From contig JAAEST010000040.1 of NCBI GenBank assembly GCA_024229115.1, forward strand, positions 186,001-250,000: a stretch of DNA of 64,000 bases. The letters run 5' to 3'. The stretch is from Oligoflexia bacterium (GTDB taxonomy: Bacteria; Bdellovibrionota; Bacteriovoracia; Bacteriovoracales; Bacteriovoracaceae). Positions 1 through 7,554 of the stretch are shown here, piece after piece. How positions within the stretch are numbered: position 1 is the first letter of the stretch; each line of letters starts with the position of its first letter. The notes below the pieces were generated by a model that worked only from the letters and a program-made list of their open reading frames with translations, had not been told where the DNA came from and searched no databases. The position numbers and the translations under genes are program-made.

Positions 1-1
1 T

Positions 2-274
2 CAAACTCCAGCTCCTCCAGGCTCTAGTCCTTTTGATGGAGGACCTTCAGTAAGACTCTTTGATAATATGTACTATAACAATCACTGTCGTCTCGCTCGT
101 ATGATGGAAGATAAAGAAAATAATCCAGCTTTTGATCAAAATAAATTCGCAATTGCCGCTGCGGCGAAAGGATGCTTTTCTCAAGGTGCCAATAGCTACA
201 AAAGAATGAAAGAGTTTTTCCCAGATGATTTTAATAATCAAATGGAAAGATATTTTAAGGGTCGCTACTCTTGA
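2..274 (+). CDS. N-terminal part (5' incomplete) of a cytochrome c-like protein, ended by an in-frame UGA
   Basis: This reading frame is open from the left edge of the window and stops at TGA 272-274. The same frame then continues without another stop to 1582, so this is the front of one longer gene rather than a separate one. The visible part is hydrophilic and has two cysteines (in NHCRLAR and KGCFSQ). No signal peptide is visible because the true start lies outside the window. No start codon with a ribosome site is seen directly after the stop, which argues against two independent genes. The UGA is either a nonsense mutation (perhaps of a Cys codon TGT or TGC) or a recoded selenocysteine. 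No function beyond that of the downstream part can be given. Confidence 0.6.
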   Translation, partial: QTPAPPGSSPFDGGPSVRLFDNMYYNNHCRLARMMEDKENNPAFDQNKFAIAAAAKGCFSQGANSYKRMKEFFPDDFNNQMERYFKGRYS

Positions 275-286
275 CCAGCCGACTCT

Positions 287-300
287 CCAGAGGGTTCTGG
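287..300 (+). other. Hairpin just downstream of the in-frame UGA
   Basis: A perfect 5 bp stem CCAGA/TCTGG closes a GGGT loop, 12 bases after the TGA at 272-274. The GGT of the loop sits 19-21 bases after the TGA. In the Escherichia coli fdhF selenocysteine element the apical GGU lies at the same distance. The short stem may equally be chance. No selenocysteine machinery gene is in the window. Confidence 0.35.
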
Positions 301-358
301 ATTTGAGGCTCTTTATAATGATACGAAAGTAGGACAAGAAGCTTACTTTGCTGACCGT

Positions 359-1582
359 GTGGGAAGAAAGCTATGGGCCACTGAAAAGAAGTATATGGAA
401 AACTATAAAGCAGAGATGGATCAAAAAATAGCTCAAGCAAGAGAAGCTGGAAAAAATGATGAAGAAGTCGATGCTATTAGAAGAGAGTATGAGATTAGAG
501 CCTATGAAGCAGCGAAAGAAGATATTCGAATTGCTAGAGATAATTCTCAACTAGCTGATAGAGAAGAGAGTATTGATGAAGTAGCCCCTCTTCGCTATGT
601 CCTAGAAGCAAGTGGAATGGATACAAGTCTTCTTTCAATGTCGGTTGATCCAGAATCATATACTTTTGGAGATTTCTTTTCGAATCTTAACGATTTTGGT
701 TTTGTGAAAGATTTGAATGGGCGCTCATGTAATGATCTTAAGAAGATGAGTCAAGATGCTTTCCAAAATGCTGACAATAGAAATGAGCTACTTGTTTCTT
801 ACACAGATGCGGCTACACAATCATGTCGTAATCCATGGGATACCTCTCCCCTAACATTTGGAAACGAAGATATTCTTAATCAATTAGGAGTTGCCAGCTT
901 AACTGATGCCAGAAATCAGCTTCGTACTGATGTGAAAGAAATCTTTGACCAAGAAGGTTGTAGTGGTTGTCACTCTATGGGGATCAAAGGAGCTCCTCCT
1001 ATTCCATTTGTAAGTATGAGTTCTCTAGAAAGAGAGTTAACTAATTCAAGTGGAGAGATTGGTGATCTTGCAACGAGAATTTGGAATCGTGTAAAGAGAG
1101 TCGATGGTCAACATGGAGTTATGCCTCTTGGAGGACCTGCTTTAGAAAAAGAAGACAAAGATAAGATTAAGCAATTCTTAGAAACTTTCAACTCTCCTTA
1201 TGCTAGAAGAATTGCTGTCAGTGATGGAAGAGTTGATGATCTCAACCAACGTAAACCTCCAACAAAAGGTGAAAGAAATACTCAGATTATGAATGGATTA
1301 AATCCAGATGGTACTGAGAAAACTGGAAACTTTAATGGAGGAGGCGGTGGCTTCAATGGTCCTCCAGGTGGTTTTCCTGGTGGAGGCTTCCCAGGCGGTG
1401 GATTTAATGGTGGGTTTAACAACTTTAATGGAACAATTACCCAGCAACAGATTCAACAACAAAAAATGATTGAGGCATATAATAAAAATGCTACTGGATT
1501 TAATGGCTTCCCACCAGGCATGGGAATGATGGGTGGACCAGATGCGGCTATGCAACAGGCTGATATCTTCTATGCATATTAG
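359..1582 (+). CDS. C-terminal part of the UGA-interrupted cytochrome c-like protein
   Basis: This part continues in frame with the fragment that ends at 274; codons 275-358 are also open. The start at GTG 359 is only the first possible start after the UGA and has no good ribosome site. Counting from there, a heme c motif CSGCH lies at about residues 201-205. A likely axial Met follows in VMPLGG at about 255, so the middle is a small class I-type cytochrome c domain. Before it is a charged helical region of about 70 residues. After it comes a Gly/Phe-rich low-complexity stretch with GGGFPGGGFNGG-type repeats and a Met/Gln-rich end. It is probably an exported electron-transfer or structural protein. 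The heme domain is clear; the physiological role is unknown. Confidence 0.65.
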   Translation: MGRKLWATEKKYMENYKAEMDQKIAQAREAGKNDEEVDAIRREYEIRAYEAAKEDIRIARDNSQLADREESIDEVAPLRYVLEASGMDTSLLSMSVDPESYTFGDFFSNLNDFGFVKDLNGRSCNDLKKMSQDAFQNADNRNELLVSYTDAATQSCRNPWDTSPLTFGNEDILNQLGVASLTDARNQLRTDVKEIFDQEGCSGCHSMGIKGAPPIPFVSMSSLERELTNSSGEIGDLATRIWNRVKRVDGQHGVMPLGGPALEKEDKDKIKQFLETFNSPYARRIAVSDGRVDDLNQRKPPTKGERNTQIMNGLNPDGTEKTGNFNGGGGGFNGPPGGFPGGGFPGGGFNGGFNNFNGTITQQQIQQQKMIEAYNKNATGFNGFPPGMGMMGGPDAAMQQADIFYAY

Positions 1583-1613
1583 ATAACTTAACGCTACGTC
1601 AAAAATAACTTCT

Positions 1614-1643
1614 AAAAAGGGCCATCTTTATGGTCCTTTTTTA
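1614..1643 (+). terminator. Rho-independent terminator of the cytochrome-like gene
   Basis: The stem AGGGCCAT/ATGGTCCT (one G-U pair) has a CTTT loop and is followed by six Ts. It lies 35 bases after the stop at 1582. Confidence 0.8.
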
Positions 1644-1666
1644 TTCTATCCTCGTGCAAACGTGGC

Positions 1667-1672
1667 TATAAT
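1667..1672 (+). promoter_or_regulatory. Likely -10 box of the serA-purA operon
   Basis: A perfect TATAAT stands 47 bases before the ATG at 1720. The -35 region at 17 bp spacing (TTCTAT) is poor, so only the -10 is convincing. A small hairpin GCCT-AGAA-AGGC lies in the leader just before the ribosome site AGGGGA. Confidence 0.5.
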
Positions 1673-1719
1673 CCATGGGTCTAAAAACATAGCCTAGAAA
1701 GGCCTACAGGGGATTTACC

Positions 1720-2667
1720 ATGAGCACATATATTGTCGTTTCAGACGGTATGGACAAAGAAATTTTTAAAGATTTACAAGCTGTGAATGAGTTCGAAGTT
1801 TTCGAGGAGCCAAAGATTTCTCAAGAAAAACTTCAGGAACTTCTTCCTAAAATTGAAGGACTTGTTATTCGTTCTGCAACGAAAGTAACTCCCGATCTTT
1901 TAGAAAAAGCCCCTAACCTAAAGTATGTAATTAGAGCGGGTGAAGGAACTGACAATATCGACAAGGTTGCTTGTGGACAAAAAGGAGTTAAAGTTTCAAA
2001 CACTCCTGGTGCTAATAACAACTCAGCAGCTGAACATGCGATTGCTCTAATGATGACTGTTCTTAGAAAAACTGCTTGGGCCCACAACACAATGGCCAAC
2101 GGTGGTTGGGATAAGTCAAAATACACTGGAGTTGAGCTAGCAGACAAGAAAGTTGGTATTGTTGGATTTGGTCGTATTGGACAGATCGTTGCAAAAAGAC
2201 TTGCTGGTTTTGATCCTGAAGTTATCTTCTTTGACCCATTCGTTGAAAAGAGTGAACTTCCTTACGCTAGAAAAGCCAAAGACCTTAATGAAATTTTTGA
2301 AACTTGCGATATCGTAACAATTCACACTCCACTTATGGATGCAACTCGTGGACTTGTTAATGCTGAGTTACTTTCTAAACTTCAACCTCATGCAATTCTT
2401 GTGAATGCTGCAAGGGGTGGAATTGTTGATGAAGAGGCACTTCACGCACTACTTTCTGAGAAGAAATTTAGAGCTGCTGGCTTTGATGTATTTGCAACTG
2501 AACCACTTGAAGAAGATAGCAAGCTTAGAAAACTTGATAACCTAGTTCTTACTCCTCACCTTGGAGCTTCTACTGAAGAAGCACAGGTTAGAGTTGGGTC
2601 GATGGCCGTGAATCAATTAAAAGAATTTTTTCTCAATAATAACCTATTAAACGAGGTAAAAGCGTAA
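1720..2667 (+). CDS. serA: D-3-phosphoglycerate dehydrogenase-type 2-hydroxyacid dehydrogenase
   Basis: This NAD-dependent enzyme is expected to oxidise 3-phosphoglycerate, the first step of serine synthesis, in the cytosol. The 315 residues contain the nucleotide-binding motif GFGRIGQIVAKRL at about 148-160. The family's catalytic Arg (VNAARGGIVDEEAL), Glu and His (LTPHLGASTEEA) are all present. It is the short form: the C-terminal regulatory ACT domain of classic SerA is missing, so serine feedback is not expected, and other hydroxyacid substrates remain possible. AGGGGA lies 8 bases before the ATG. The stop overlaps the start of purA by one base (TAATG), so the two are translationally coupled. 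Confidence 0.88.
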   Translation: MSTYIVVSDGMDKEIFKDLQAVNEFEVFEEPKISQEKLQELLPKIEGLVIRSATKVTPDLLEKAPNLKYVIRAGEGTDNIDKVACGQKGVKVSNTPGANNNSAAEHAIALMMTVLRKTAWAHNTMANGGWDKSKYTGVELADKKVGIVGFGRIGQIVAKRLAGFDPEVIFFDPFVEKSELPYARKAKDLNEIFETCDIVTIHTPLMDATRGLVNAELLSKLQPHAILVNAARGGIVDEEALHALLSEKKFRAAGFDVFATEPLEEDSKLRKLDNLVLTPHLGASTEEAQVRVGSMAVNQLKEFFLNNNLLNEVKA

Positions 2668-3941
2668 TGCAATCTTTAGCAATTATTGGTTCACAATGGG
2701 GTGATGAAGGAAAAGGAAAGATCACAGATCTTTTAGGTCAAAAGTGTGATGTTGTTGTTCGCTATCAAGGTGGAAACAATGCTGGTCACACTATTATCGT
2801 GGGAACAAAGAAAATTGTTCTTCACTTAATTCCTTCGGGAATTCTTCATGACCACTGTGTTTCAGTAATCGGTCATGGGGTGGTTTTTGACCCAAGAGCT
2901 TTCAAAGAGGAATTAGAAGATGTGAAAAGAGGTGGAATTGATGTTACTCCTCAGAAGCTTCGAATCTCTGAGAACTGCTCTGTTATCACTTTCTATAATA
3001 AGTTATTAGATGGTCAAAGAGAGGCCAAAGGTCCAGTTAAGATTGGAACAACTGGTAAAGGAATTGGTCCTGCTTACGAAGATAAAACTTCTCGTAAAGG
3101 GATCAAACTTAAAGACCTAATGAATAAAGAAGTTCTAAGAGCAAAGCTTGAAGCTAACTTAATTGAAAAAGCAGTTCTTTTCGACCATCTCTACAAAGTT
3201 GATTATCCAGCAGTAGAAGAAGAAGTTGAAAAGCTTTTTGAATTAGGAAAACTTATTGAGCCATTTCTTTGTGATACTTTCAGCTTTCTTGATGAGAGTA
3301 TTCAGCAAGATAAGAGAGTTCTTTATGAAGGTGCTCAAGGTGTTCTTCTTGATATCGACTATGGATCATATCCATTTGTAACAAGCTCTTCTACTTCAGC
3401 TGGTGGGATTTACACTGGTGCAGGACTTCCTGGGAAATATGTAGACGAAGTTTTAGGGATCACAAAAGCCTATACAACAAGAGTTGGAGAAGGTCCTTTT
3501 CCTACTGAGCTCTTTGATGAAGTTGGTGAAAAGATTCAACGTATTGGTGGTGAATTTGGTGCGACAACTGGTCGTAAAAGAAGATGTGGGTGGTTAGACC
3601 TTCCTCTACTAAAATACACAGTAAAAGCTTCTAATATCACTTCTATTGCCCTTACAAAGCTTGATGTATTAAGTGGTATTGAAAATCTTAAACTTTGTTA
3701 CGCTTATGAATATGAAGGGAAAGAGATTGACTGTGCTTACCCAGGTATTGATCTAGCGAAAGTTAAGCCATTAATGAAAGATATGAAAACTTTCAATGAT
3801 GACTTTAAAGACAATAATCAATCATCAGAGCTTCAAGAGTATATCGATACGATTGAAAAAGCTGTTGGAATTAAAGTTGGGATTTTAGCTCACGGTCCAG
3901 AAAGAAGTGAGATTAAGTTTAAACAAGATTATTTTCAATAG
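2667..3941 (+). CDS. purA: Adenylosuccinate synthetase
   Basis: PurA joins IMP and aspartate using GTP, the first committed step from IMP to AMP. The 424 residues match the usual length of about 430. The N-terminal signature GSQWGDEGKGKITDLL carries the catalytic Asp and the GTP-binding loop, and GGNNAGHT with the catalytic His follows. The later motif TTGRKRRCGWLDL is also typical. It overlaps the serA stop by one base, with GAGG about ten bases upstream inside serA. A strong terminator follows at 3967. No other purine gene is near. Confidence 0.97.
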   Translation: MQSLAIIGSQWGDEGKGKITDLLGQKCDVVVRYQGGNNAGHTIIVGTKKIVLHLIPSGILHDHCVSVIGHGVVFDPRAFKEELEDVKRGGIDVTPQKLRISENCSVITFYNKLLDGQREAKGPVKIGTTGKGIGPAYEDKTSRKGIKLKDLMNKEVLRAKLEANLIEKAVLFDHLYKVDYPAVEEEVEKLFELGKLIEPFLCDTFSFLDESIQQDKRVLYEGAQGVLLDIDYGSYPFVTSSSTSAGGIYTGAGLPGKYVDEVLGITKAYTTRVGEGPFPTELFDEVGEKIQRIGGEFGATTGRKRRCGWLDLPLLKYTVKASNITSIALTKLDVLSGIENLKLCYAYEYEGKEIDCAYPGIDLAKVKPLMKDMKTFNDDFKDNNQSSELQEYIDTIEKAVGIKVGILAHGPERSEIKFKQDYFQ

Positions 3942-3966
3942 AAAAAAGACATTTAAACAAAATAAG

Positions 3967-3992
3967 AAGGCTCCTGATGGAGCCTTTTTATT
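3967..3992 (+). terminator. Terminator of the serA-purA operon
   Basis: The perfect 8 bp stem AAGGCTCC/GGAGCCTT has a TGAT loop and runs into TTTTT. Confidence 0.9.
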
Positions 3993-4008
3993 TGTCTAAA
4001 TAAAGCCT

Positions 4009-4260
4009 TTATCTTGTATAGAAAAGTTCTACTTCAGGTCTTATCTTCGCTGAAGCAAGTCCCGGGAAGTTAATCCCAGTTGTTAAACGAATTCTTACTC
4101 TGATTGTTTTAAGTGCCCAATCATAGCCTTGATCAACTTGATCATTTAGTACGTAATTCGTTTTTTCATTTTCTTCAATTAATAAGTTTTGAAACATATT
4201 TTCCGAAGAAAAAGTTAAGAATGAAAATAAAGATAGTGCTAATACAATATACTTTTTCAT
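4009..4260 (-). CDS. Small exported protein with one copy of a local repeat domain
   Basis: This is an 83-residue protein of no family I recognise. A signal peptide is clear (MKK, then a hydrophobic run to FLTFSS). The rest is a predicted helix (about 20-45) followed by alternating hydrophobic strands ending in RPEVELFYTR. That end aligns with four segments of the next protein upstream (GLS-A-A-VEIYW pattern) and with the end of the first protein of the operon. It is the third gene of a three-gene operon and starts 3 bases after the stop of its neighbour. It is probably periplasmic or outer-membrane associated. The function is unknown. Confidence 0.75.
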   Translation of the reverse strand: MKKYIVLALSLFSFLTFSSENMFQNLLIEENEKTNYVLNDQVDQGYDWALKTIRVRIRLTTGINFPGLASAKIRPEVELFYTR

Positions 4261-4263
4261 GAG

Positions 4264-5376
4264 TTACCTCTTGTAATAAATTTCATAAACAGCTTTACTA
4301 GAAGTTCCAGAAAGCCCTAAGAATCCTGAGTAAGAAAGACTAAAAGCTACCTTGAACTTATTAATCATCCATTTACCCTTCCCTTCTTTCATTGATTTAG
4401 AAAATACATTTCCAATCTTGAAAGACTTCTCTAATCCCTTACGAAGCTTCTTTCTCGCAAAGAATTTTCCAAGTAAGGCATCTTTCTCAGTGATTTCATA
4501 ATCACTTCCAAGGTTGTCTTTAGAGACAGATTTGGACTTTTTAGTTGGAACTAAGAATAGTTGTCCTACAACTTCACCTTTTGCTCTTGAAAGAGAGAAT
4601 AGGTTCTTCTTACTAAGACCAAGTCCTACAGAAATTTTCTCAAGTTTGAAACCATTGTCTGCAGCGAGTGCATAATCAGACTTTGCGAGATCATTGATAA
4701 CCTTTTGAACTACTTTGTTCTGAGTCTTAACCTTTGAAGCCTTTGGCTTAATTGACCACTCAAGTCTTACACGAACATCTGCAGAAAGCTCTGACCACCA
4801 GAATACATTCCCACTCTGACTAACAGAGATATTGAGACGGAACTTATTAGGGGCCCAACCATTAGTTTGAACACCTTCAAGGTCTTTAACTTGAGTGTGA
4901 ATTAATTTAATTCTCTCTTCAAGGATCTTTCTAGTTTTGCTTTTCTTCTTTGGACTTACTTTTTGAAGAGCTACTTCTAAAGTTGGCTCAACTTCTTTCA
5001 TAAGTTCTTCTGTTGAAAGCTCAGATGAGAGAACATGGTTAGCATTAAGCTCTTTACCATTTTCTTTCTTCGCCTTTCTAACCCAGTAGATTTCAACTGC
5101 TGAAGAAGCCTTTGCTGAACTTAATCCTAGAATACCACTCTTACTAAGAGCAATATCAGTTTTTTGACCAGAAAGCTTCCAACCACCAAAGATTGAATCA
5201 CTTTCTGATGACTCTAGAATTTCTTTTTGAGTTTCAGTAATCATCTCCATCGAGTCGATTACTTTTAATTCTGAACCTTTATTCGACTCACCTTTTTCGC
5301 TAAACCAGCTAGAAGGTACCGTGTTGGCCCATGTACTAATTGAAATTAAAAATACTAATAATGTTTTCATTTTCAC
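4264..5376 (-). CDS. Exported protein with four copies of a helix-plus-strand repeat
   Basis: The 370 residues begin with a signal peptide (about 1-17, cleavage after TWA). Four related segments end near residues 101, 210, 280 and 370. Each has a predicted amphipathic helix, then W/F-x-L, a run of alternating strands, a Gly/Ser turn (SGILGLSSAKA, SGFLGLSGTSS) and a V-E-I-Y-W-type strand. The first and last copies are closest to each other. The alternating pattern and Lys-rich linkers suggest a periplasmic beta-rich scaffold or an outer-membrane-associated protein. Neighbours on both sides carry one copy each. I do not recognise the family. Confidence 0.75.
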   Translation of the reverse strand: MKMKTLLVFLISISTWANTVPSSWFSEKGESNKGSELKVIDSMEMITETQKEILESSESDSIFGGWKLSGQKTDIALSKSGILGLSSAKASSAVEIYWVRKAKKENGKELNANHVLSSELSTEELMKEVEPTLEVALQKVSPKKKSKTRKILEERIKLIHTQVKDLEGVQTNGWAPNKFRLNISVSQSGNVFWWSELSADVRVRLEWSIKPKASKVKTQNKVVQKVINDLAKSDYALAADNGFKLEKISVGLGLSKKNLFSLSRAKGEVVGQLFLVPTKKSKSVSKDNLGSDYEITEKDALLGKFFARKKLRKGLEKSFKIGNVFSKSMKEGKGKWMINKFKVAFSLSYSGFLGLSGTSSKAVYEIYYKR

Positions 5377-5387
5377 TTACCTCCGCC

Positions 5388-5714
5388 TTACTTCTTCCCA
5401 TCTCTTTTAAAGATGAATCGTTGTTTTAAGGCCAGCCCTAGATCCCATGGACCAAGACCAATCTTTCCTTCTAAACCTAGCCCTAAGCTAAACTTTGATA
5501 GCTTATAGCTTGAACCAGCAAGACTCTCTTGGCCGTTAAGACCACTAGCCGCTTCATTAGCTTGATTTAGAATGTAAGTGAAACTCTTCTGATAAGACTC
5601 TTTTGAGAGTGTCTCAACTCTTTCAACACCGTTTTCATCTACCATGATTACCGGCAAGCGTGCGTGTGCCAGATTCATCATCATCAATGAAAGAATAAAA
5701 ACTTTCATCCCCAA
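5388..5714 (-). CDS. Small exported protein, first gene of the repeat-domain operon
   Basis: The protein has 108 residues with a signal peptide (MKVFILSLMMMNLAHA). An alternative start at Met3 matches a normal MKV signal start. After a helix (about 38-60) comes one repeat copy, recognisable as YKLSKFSLGLGLEGKIGLG, ending FIFKR. It is the promoter-proximal gene, 11 bases upstream of the four-repeat gene, so all three are probably co-expressed. The function is unknown. The recurrence of the same fold in three adjacent exported proteins suggests that they assemble together. Confidence 0.7.
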   Translation of the reverse strand: MGMKVFILSLMMMNLAHARLPVIMVDENGVERVETLSKESYQKSFTYILNQANEAASGLNGQESLAGSSYKLSKFSLGLGLEGKIGLGPWDLGLALKQRFIFKRDGKK

Positions 5715-5790
5715 CTCCTTAGTTTAACGGACCCCAAAATACCATTCGAGTTTGGTAAGTCAAACTTTTATTCCAAGACACATACAGTTA

Positions 5791-7116
5791 TTACTGTAGT
5801 ACCTCGCAATAAGCTCTTCCATTTTTAAAGTCTGTAATATAAACCGGCAATACTTGGTTCTTTAGGTTTTGGTCAGATTTCAAATAGACTCTGATGTAGT
5901 TTGAAGTATACCCTTCCCAAAGGCCTTCTTTATTGCGCCTCTCAAAAAGAACTTGGCTACTTGTCCCTACTTGGTCTTCACTAAACATATCTAGCTTGGC
6001 ATCACCAAACATTGTTAAAGTCTTTACTCTCTGTTTTTTGATTGGATGTTGAATATGATTATCCATTCTCGTAGCCGTTGTTCCCTTTCTTCTCGAATAA
6101 GGAAAAACATGGAAGTGAGTAATAGGAAGTTCTTTTAAAAGATTGTACGTATCTTTAAATTGTTCTTCTGTTTCTCCTGGATAACCAACGATAACGTCAG
6201 CACCAATCCCAGCATTTGGAAAACGAGTAATCACTTTATTAATAATTTTCTTATATTCCTCAACAGTATATTTTCTGCGCATACTCTTAAGAATCTCATC
6301 GTTTCCACTTTGAAGTGGAATATGAAAATGATCCAAAAACTTTGGACTCGATTCAAGAACATCTAGGAGCTCATCAGTAATTGTATTTGGCTCAACTGAA
6401 GAAAGTCTTAGTCTTTCAAGACCTTCTAAATCCAATAAGGCCTTCACAAGATCAGTTAATTTTTCACCTGATGATCTTTCATACTCACCAATATTTACAC
6501 CTGTGAGAACAATCTCTTTAAAGCCTTGATGAATTAAATTCTTCGCTTCATCTAGAGCACGCTCAACAGAGATCGCTCTCGATCTCCCTCTGGCCTGAGG
6601 AATAATACAGAAGCTACAAACGTAGTTACATCCATCTTGAATTTTTAAGAATGCTCTCGTATGACCTTCGGCTGAAGAAGTCGCGGCACCATAGAAGTCT
6701 GCCGTCTTCTCAATATGAACAGAGTCTTGCTCCTCTTCTTCCAGGTATTCAAAGACTTTGTATTTCTCAGTCGTTCCTAGAACAAGATCAACACCAGTCA
6801 TCTGAGAAATTCTTTCGCTATCCATCTGAGCATAACAACCAGCTACGACAATTTTTCCATCAGGACTACTCTTCACTGCTTTTCTGATGAGGTTACGGCA
6901 CGAAGAATCTGCACCATCAGTCACAGTACAAGTATTGATGAAAACAACTTCGGCCTCATCACCGAAATCAACAACATCATACCCACGCTTCTCAAAACCT
7001 TGGGCAATTGACCCTGTTTCAGAGAAATTTAGGCGGCATCCAAGAGTGTGAAGAGCGACTCTTTTCTTAGCCTTTTGCAGGTTTTCTGAATGGTTGTTAT
7101 CTTTGTTATAACTCAA
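5791..7116 (-). CDS. mtaB: tRNA t6A37 methylthiotransferase MtaB
   Basis: This radical-SAM enzyme adds a methylthio group to t6A at position 37 of tRNAs reading ANN codons. The 441 residues are typical of the family. The N-terminal UPF0004 domain has its three cluster cysteines (TLGCRLNF, NTCTVT, AGCYAQ). The radical-SAM cluster is CNYVCSFC at about 165. The glycine motif GVNIGEY and a C-terminal TRAM-like region follow. The TLGCRLN start and overall pattern fit MtaB better than MiaB or RimO. It is transcribed away from the tRNA pair that follows, so enzyme and substrate genes share an intergenic region. Confidence 0.9.
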   Translation of the reverse strand: MSYNKDNNHSENLQKAKKRVALHTLGCRLNFSETGSIAQGFEKRGYDVVDFGDEAEVVFINTCTVTDGADSSCRNLIRKAVKSSPDGKIVVAGCYAQMDSERISQMTGVDLVLGTTEKYKVFEYLEEEEQDSVHIEKTADFYGAATSSAEGHTRAFLKIQDGCNYVCSFCIIPQARGRSRAISVERALDEAKNLIHQGFKEIVLTGVNIGEYERSSGEKLTDLVKALLDLEGLERLRLSSVEPNTITDELLDVLESSPKFLDHFHIPLQSGNDEILKSMRRKYTVEEYKKIINKVITRFPNAGIGADVIVGYPGETEEQFKDTYNLLKELPITHFHVFPYSRRKGTTATRMDNHIQHPIKKQRVKTLTMFGDAKLDMFSEDQVGTSSQVLFERRNKEGLWEGYTSNYIRVYLKSDQNLKNQVLPVYITDFKNGRAYCEVLQ

Positions 7117-7225
7117 AGTTATTTACCTCTAGATAGCTGATATCAATAAAGAAGCCACAATAGAGAATCTTCCACATAGCGACAAGAGTAATTGTAAAAA
7201 CTAGTGAATTTTTTACCATTTTTCG

Positions 7226-7254
7226 TTGACAAAAATGGGTAAAACCTCTATTTT
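7226..7254 (+). promoter_or_regulatory. Sigma-70 promoter of the tRNA-Lys/tRNA-Glu operon
   Basis: The -35 is a perfect TTGACA at 7226-7231, the spacer is 17 bp and the -10 is TATTTT at 7249-7254, 22 bases before tRNA-Lys. The -35 lies in an inverted repeat (TTTTACCATTTTT at 7211-7223 against AAAAATGGGTAAAA at 7231-7244). Confidence 0.85.
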
Positions 7255-7276
7255 CAATCTCACGCATTTTGATTGT

Positions 7277-7353
7277 GGTCCCGTAGCTCAGTTGGTTAGA
7301 GCATCTCCCTTTTAAGGAGAGGGTCCTGTGTTCGAGTCACAGCGGGATCACCA
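7277..7353 (+). tRNA. tRNA-Lys(TTT)
   Basis: A full cloverleaf can be folded. The acceptor is GGTCCCG/CGGGATC, the anticodon stem TCTCC/GGAGA encloses loop CTTTTAA (anticodon TTT), and the T-loop is TTCGAGT. CCA is encoded. It is the first tRNA of a two-tRNA unit. Confidence 0.96.
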
Positions 7354-7393
7354 TTCAAAATTCATGCGGTCTGACGAAATAAGCTAAGAAAAT

Positions 7394-7471
7394 GCTCCCA
7401 TCGTCTAGTCTGGTCTAGGACACCGCCTTTTCACGGCGGTAACAGGGGTTCGAATCCCCTTGGGAGTACCA
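7394..7471 (+). tRNA. tRNA-Glu(TTC), integration target of the island
   Basis: The cloverleaf has acceptor GCTCCCA/TGGGAGT with a G-U first pair, anticodon stem CCGCC/GGCGG and loop TTTTCAC (anticodon TTC). The T-arm is AGGGG/CCCCT and CCA is encoded. Its last 16 bases belong to the 20 bp sequence repeated at 12652-12671, so the gene stays complete at the left end of the inserted element. Confidence 0.96.
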
Positions 7472-7475
7472 GTTT
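7456..7475 (+). other. attL core of the tRNA-Glu island
   Basis: Twenty bases covering the tRNA-Glu 3' end (T-arm, acceptor, CCA and GTTT) recur exactly at 12652-12671, 5196 bp away. An integrase gene starts just inside. This is the usual arrangement for a tyrosine-integrase element in a tRNA gene. Confidence 0.9.
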
Positions 7476-7480
7476 TATAT

Positions 7481-7510
7481 AAAGCCCTGTTTTTACAGGG
7501 CTTTTTTTTT
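7481..7510 (+). terminator. Terminator after tRNA-Glu, inside the island
   Basis: The perfect 10 bp stem AAAGCCCTGT/ACAGGGCTTT has a TTTT loop and ends in nine Ts. It lies on the island side of attL and so appears to have been brought in by the element. Confidence 0.92.
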
Positions 7511-7531
7511 GCAAAAAGCAATCTGTTCCAG

Positions 7532-7544
7532 TTTGTTCCGGCCG
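7532..7544 (+). repeat. Left copy of a 13 bp direct repeat inside the island ends
   Basis: TTTGTTCCGGCCG is found here and at 12526-12538, inside both island ends. GTTCC also recurs at 7525, 7535 and 7544, about one helical turn apart. These are candidate arm-type sites for the integrase. Confidence 0.5.
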
Positions 7545-7554
7545 TTCCAATAAT

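Noticed and set aside
5783-5798. TACAGT/ACTGTA hairpin at the mtaB stop as a terminator
   Set aside because: It has only six pairs and no T run on the mtaB strand.
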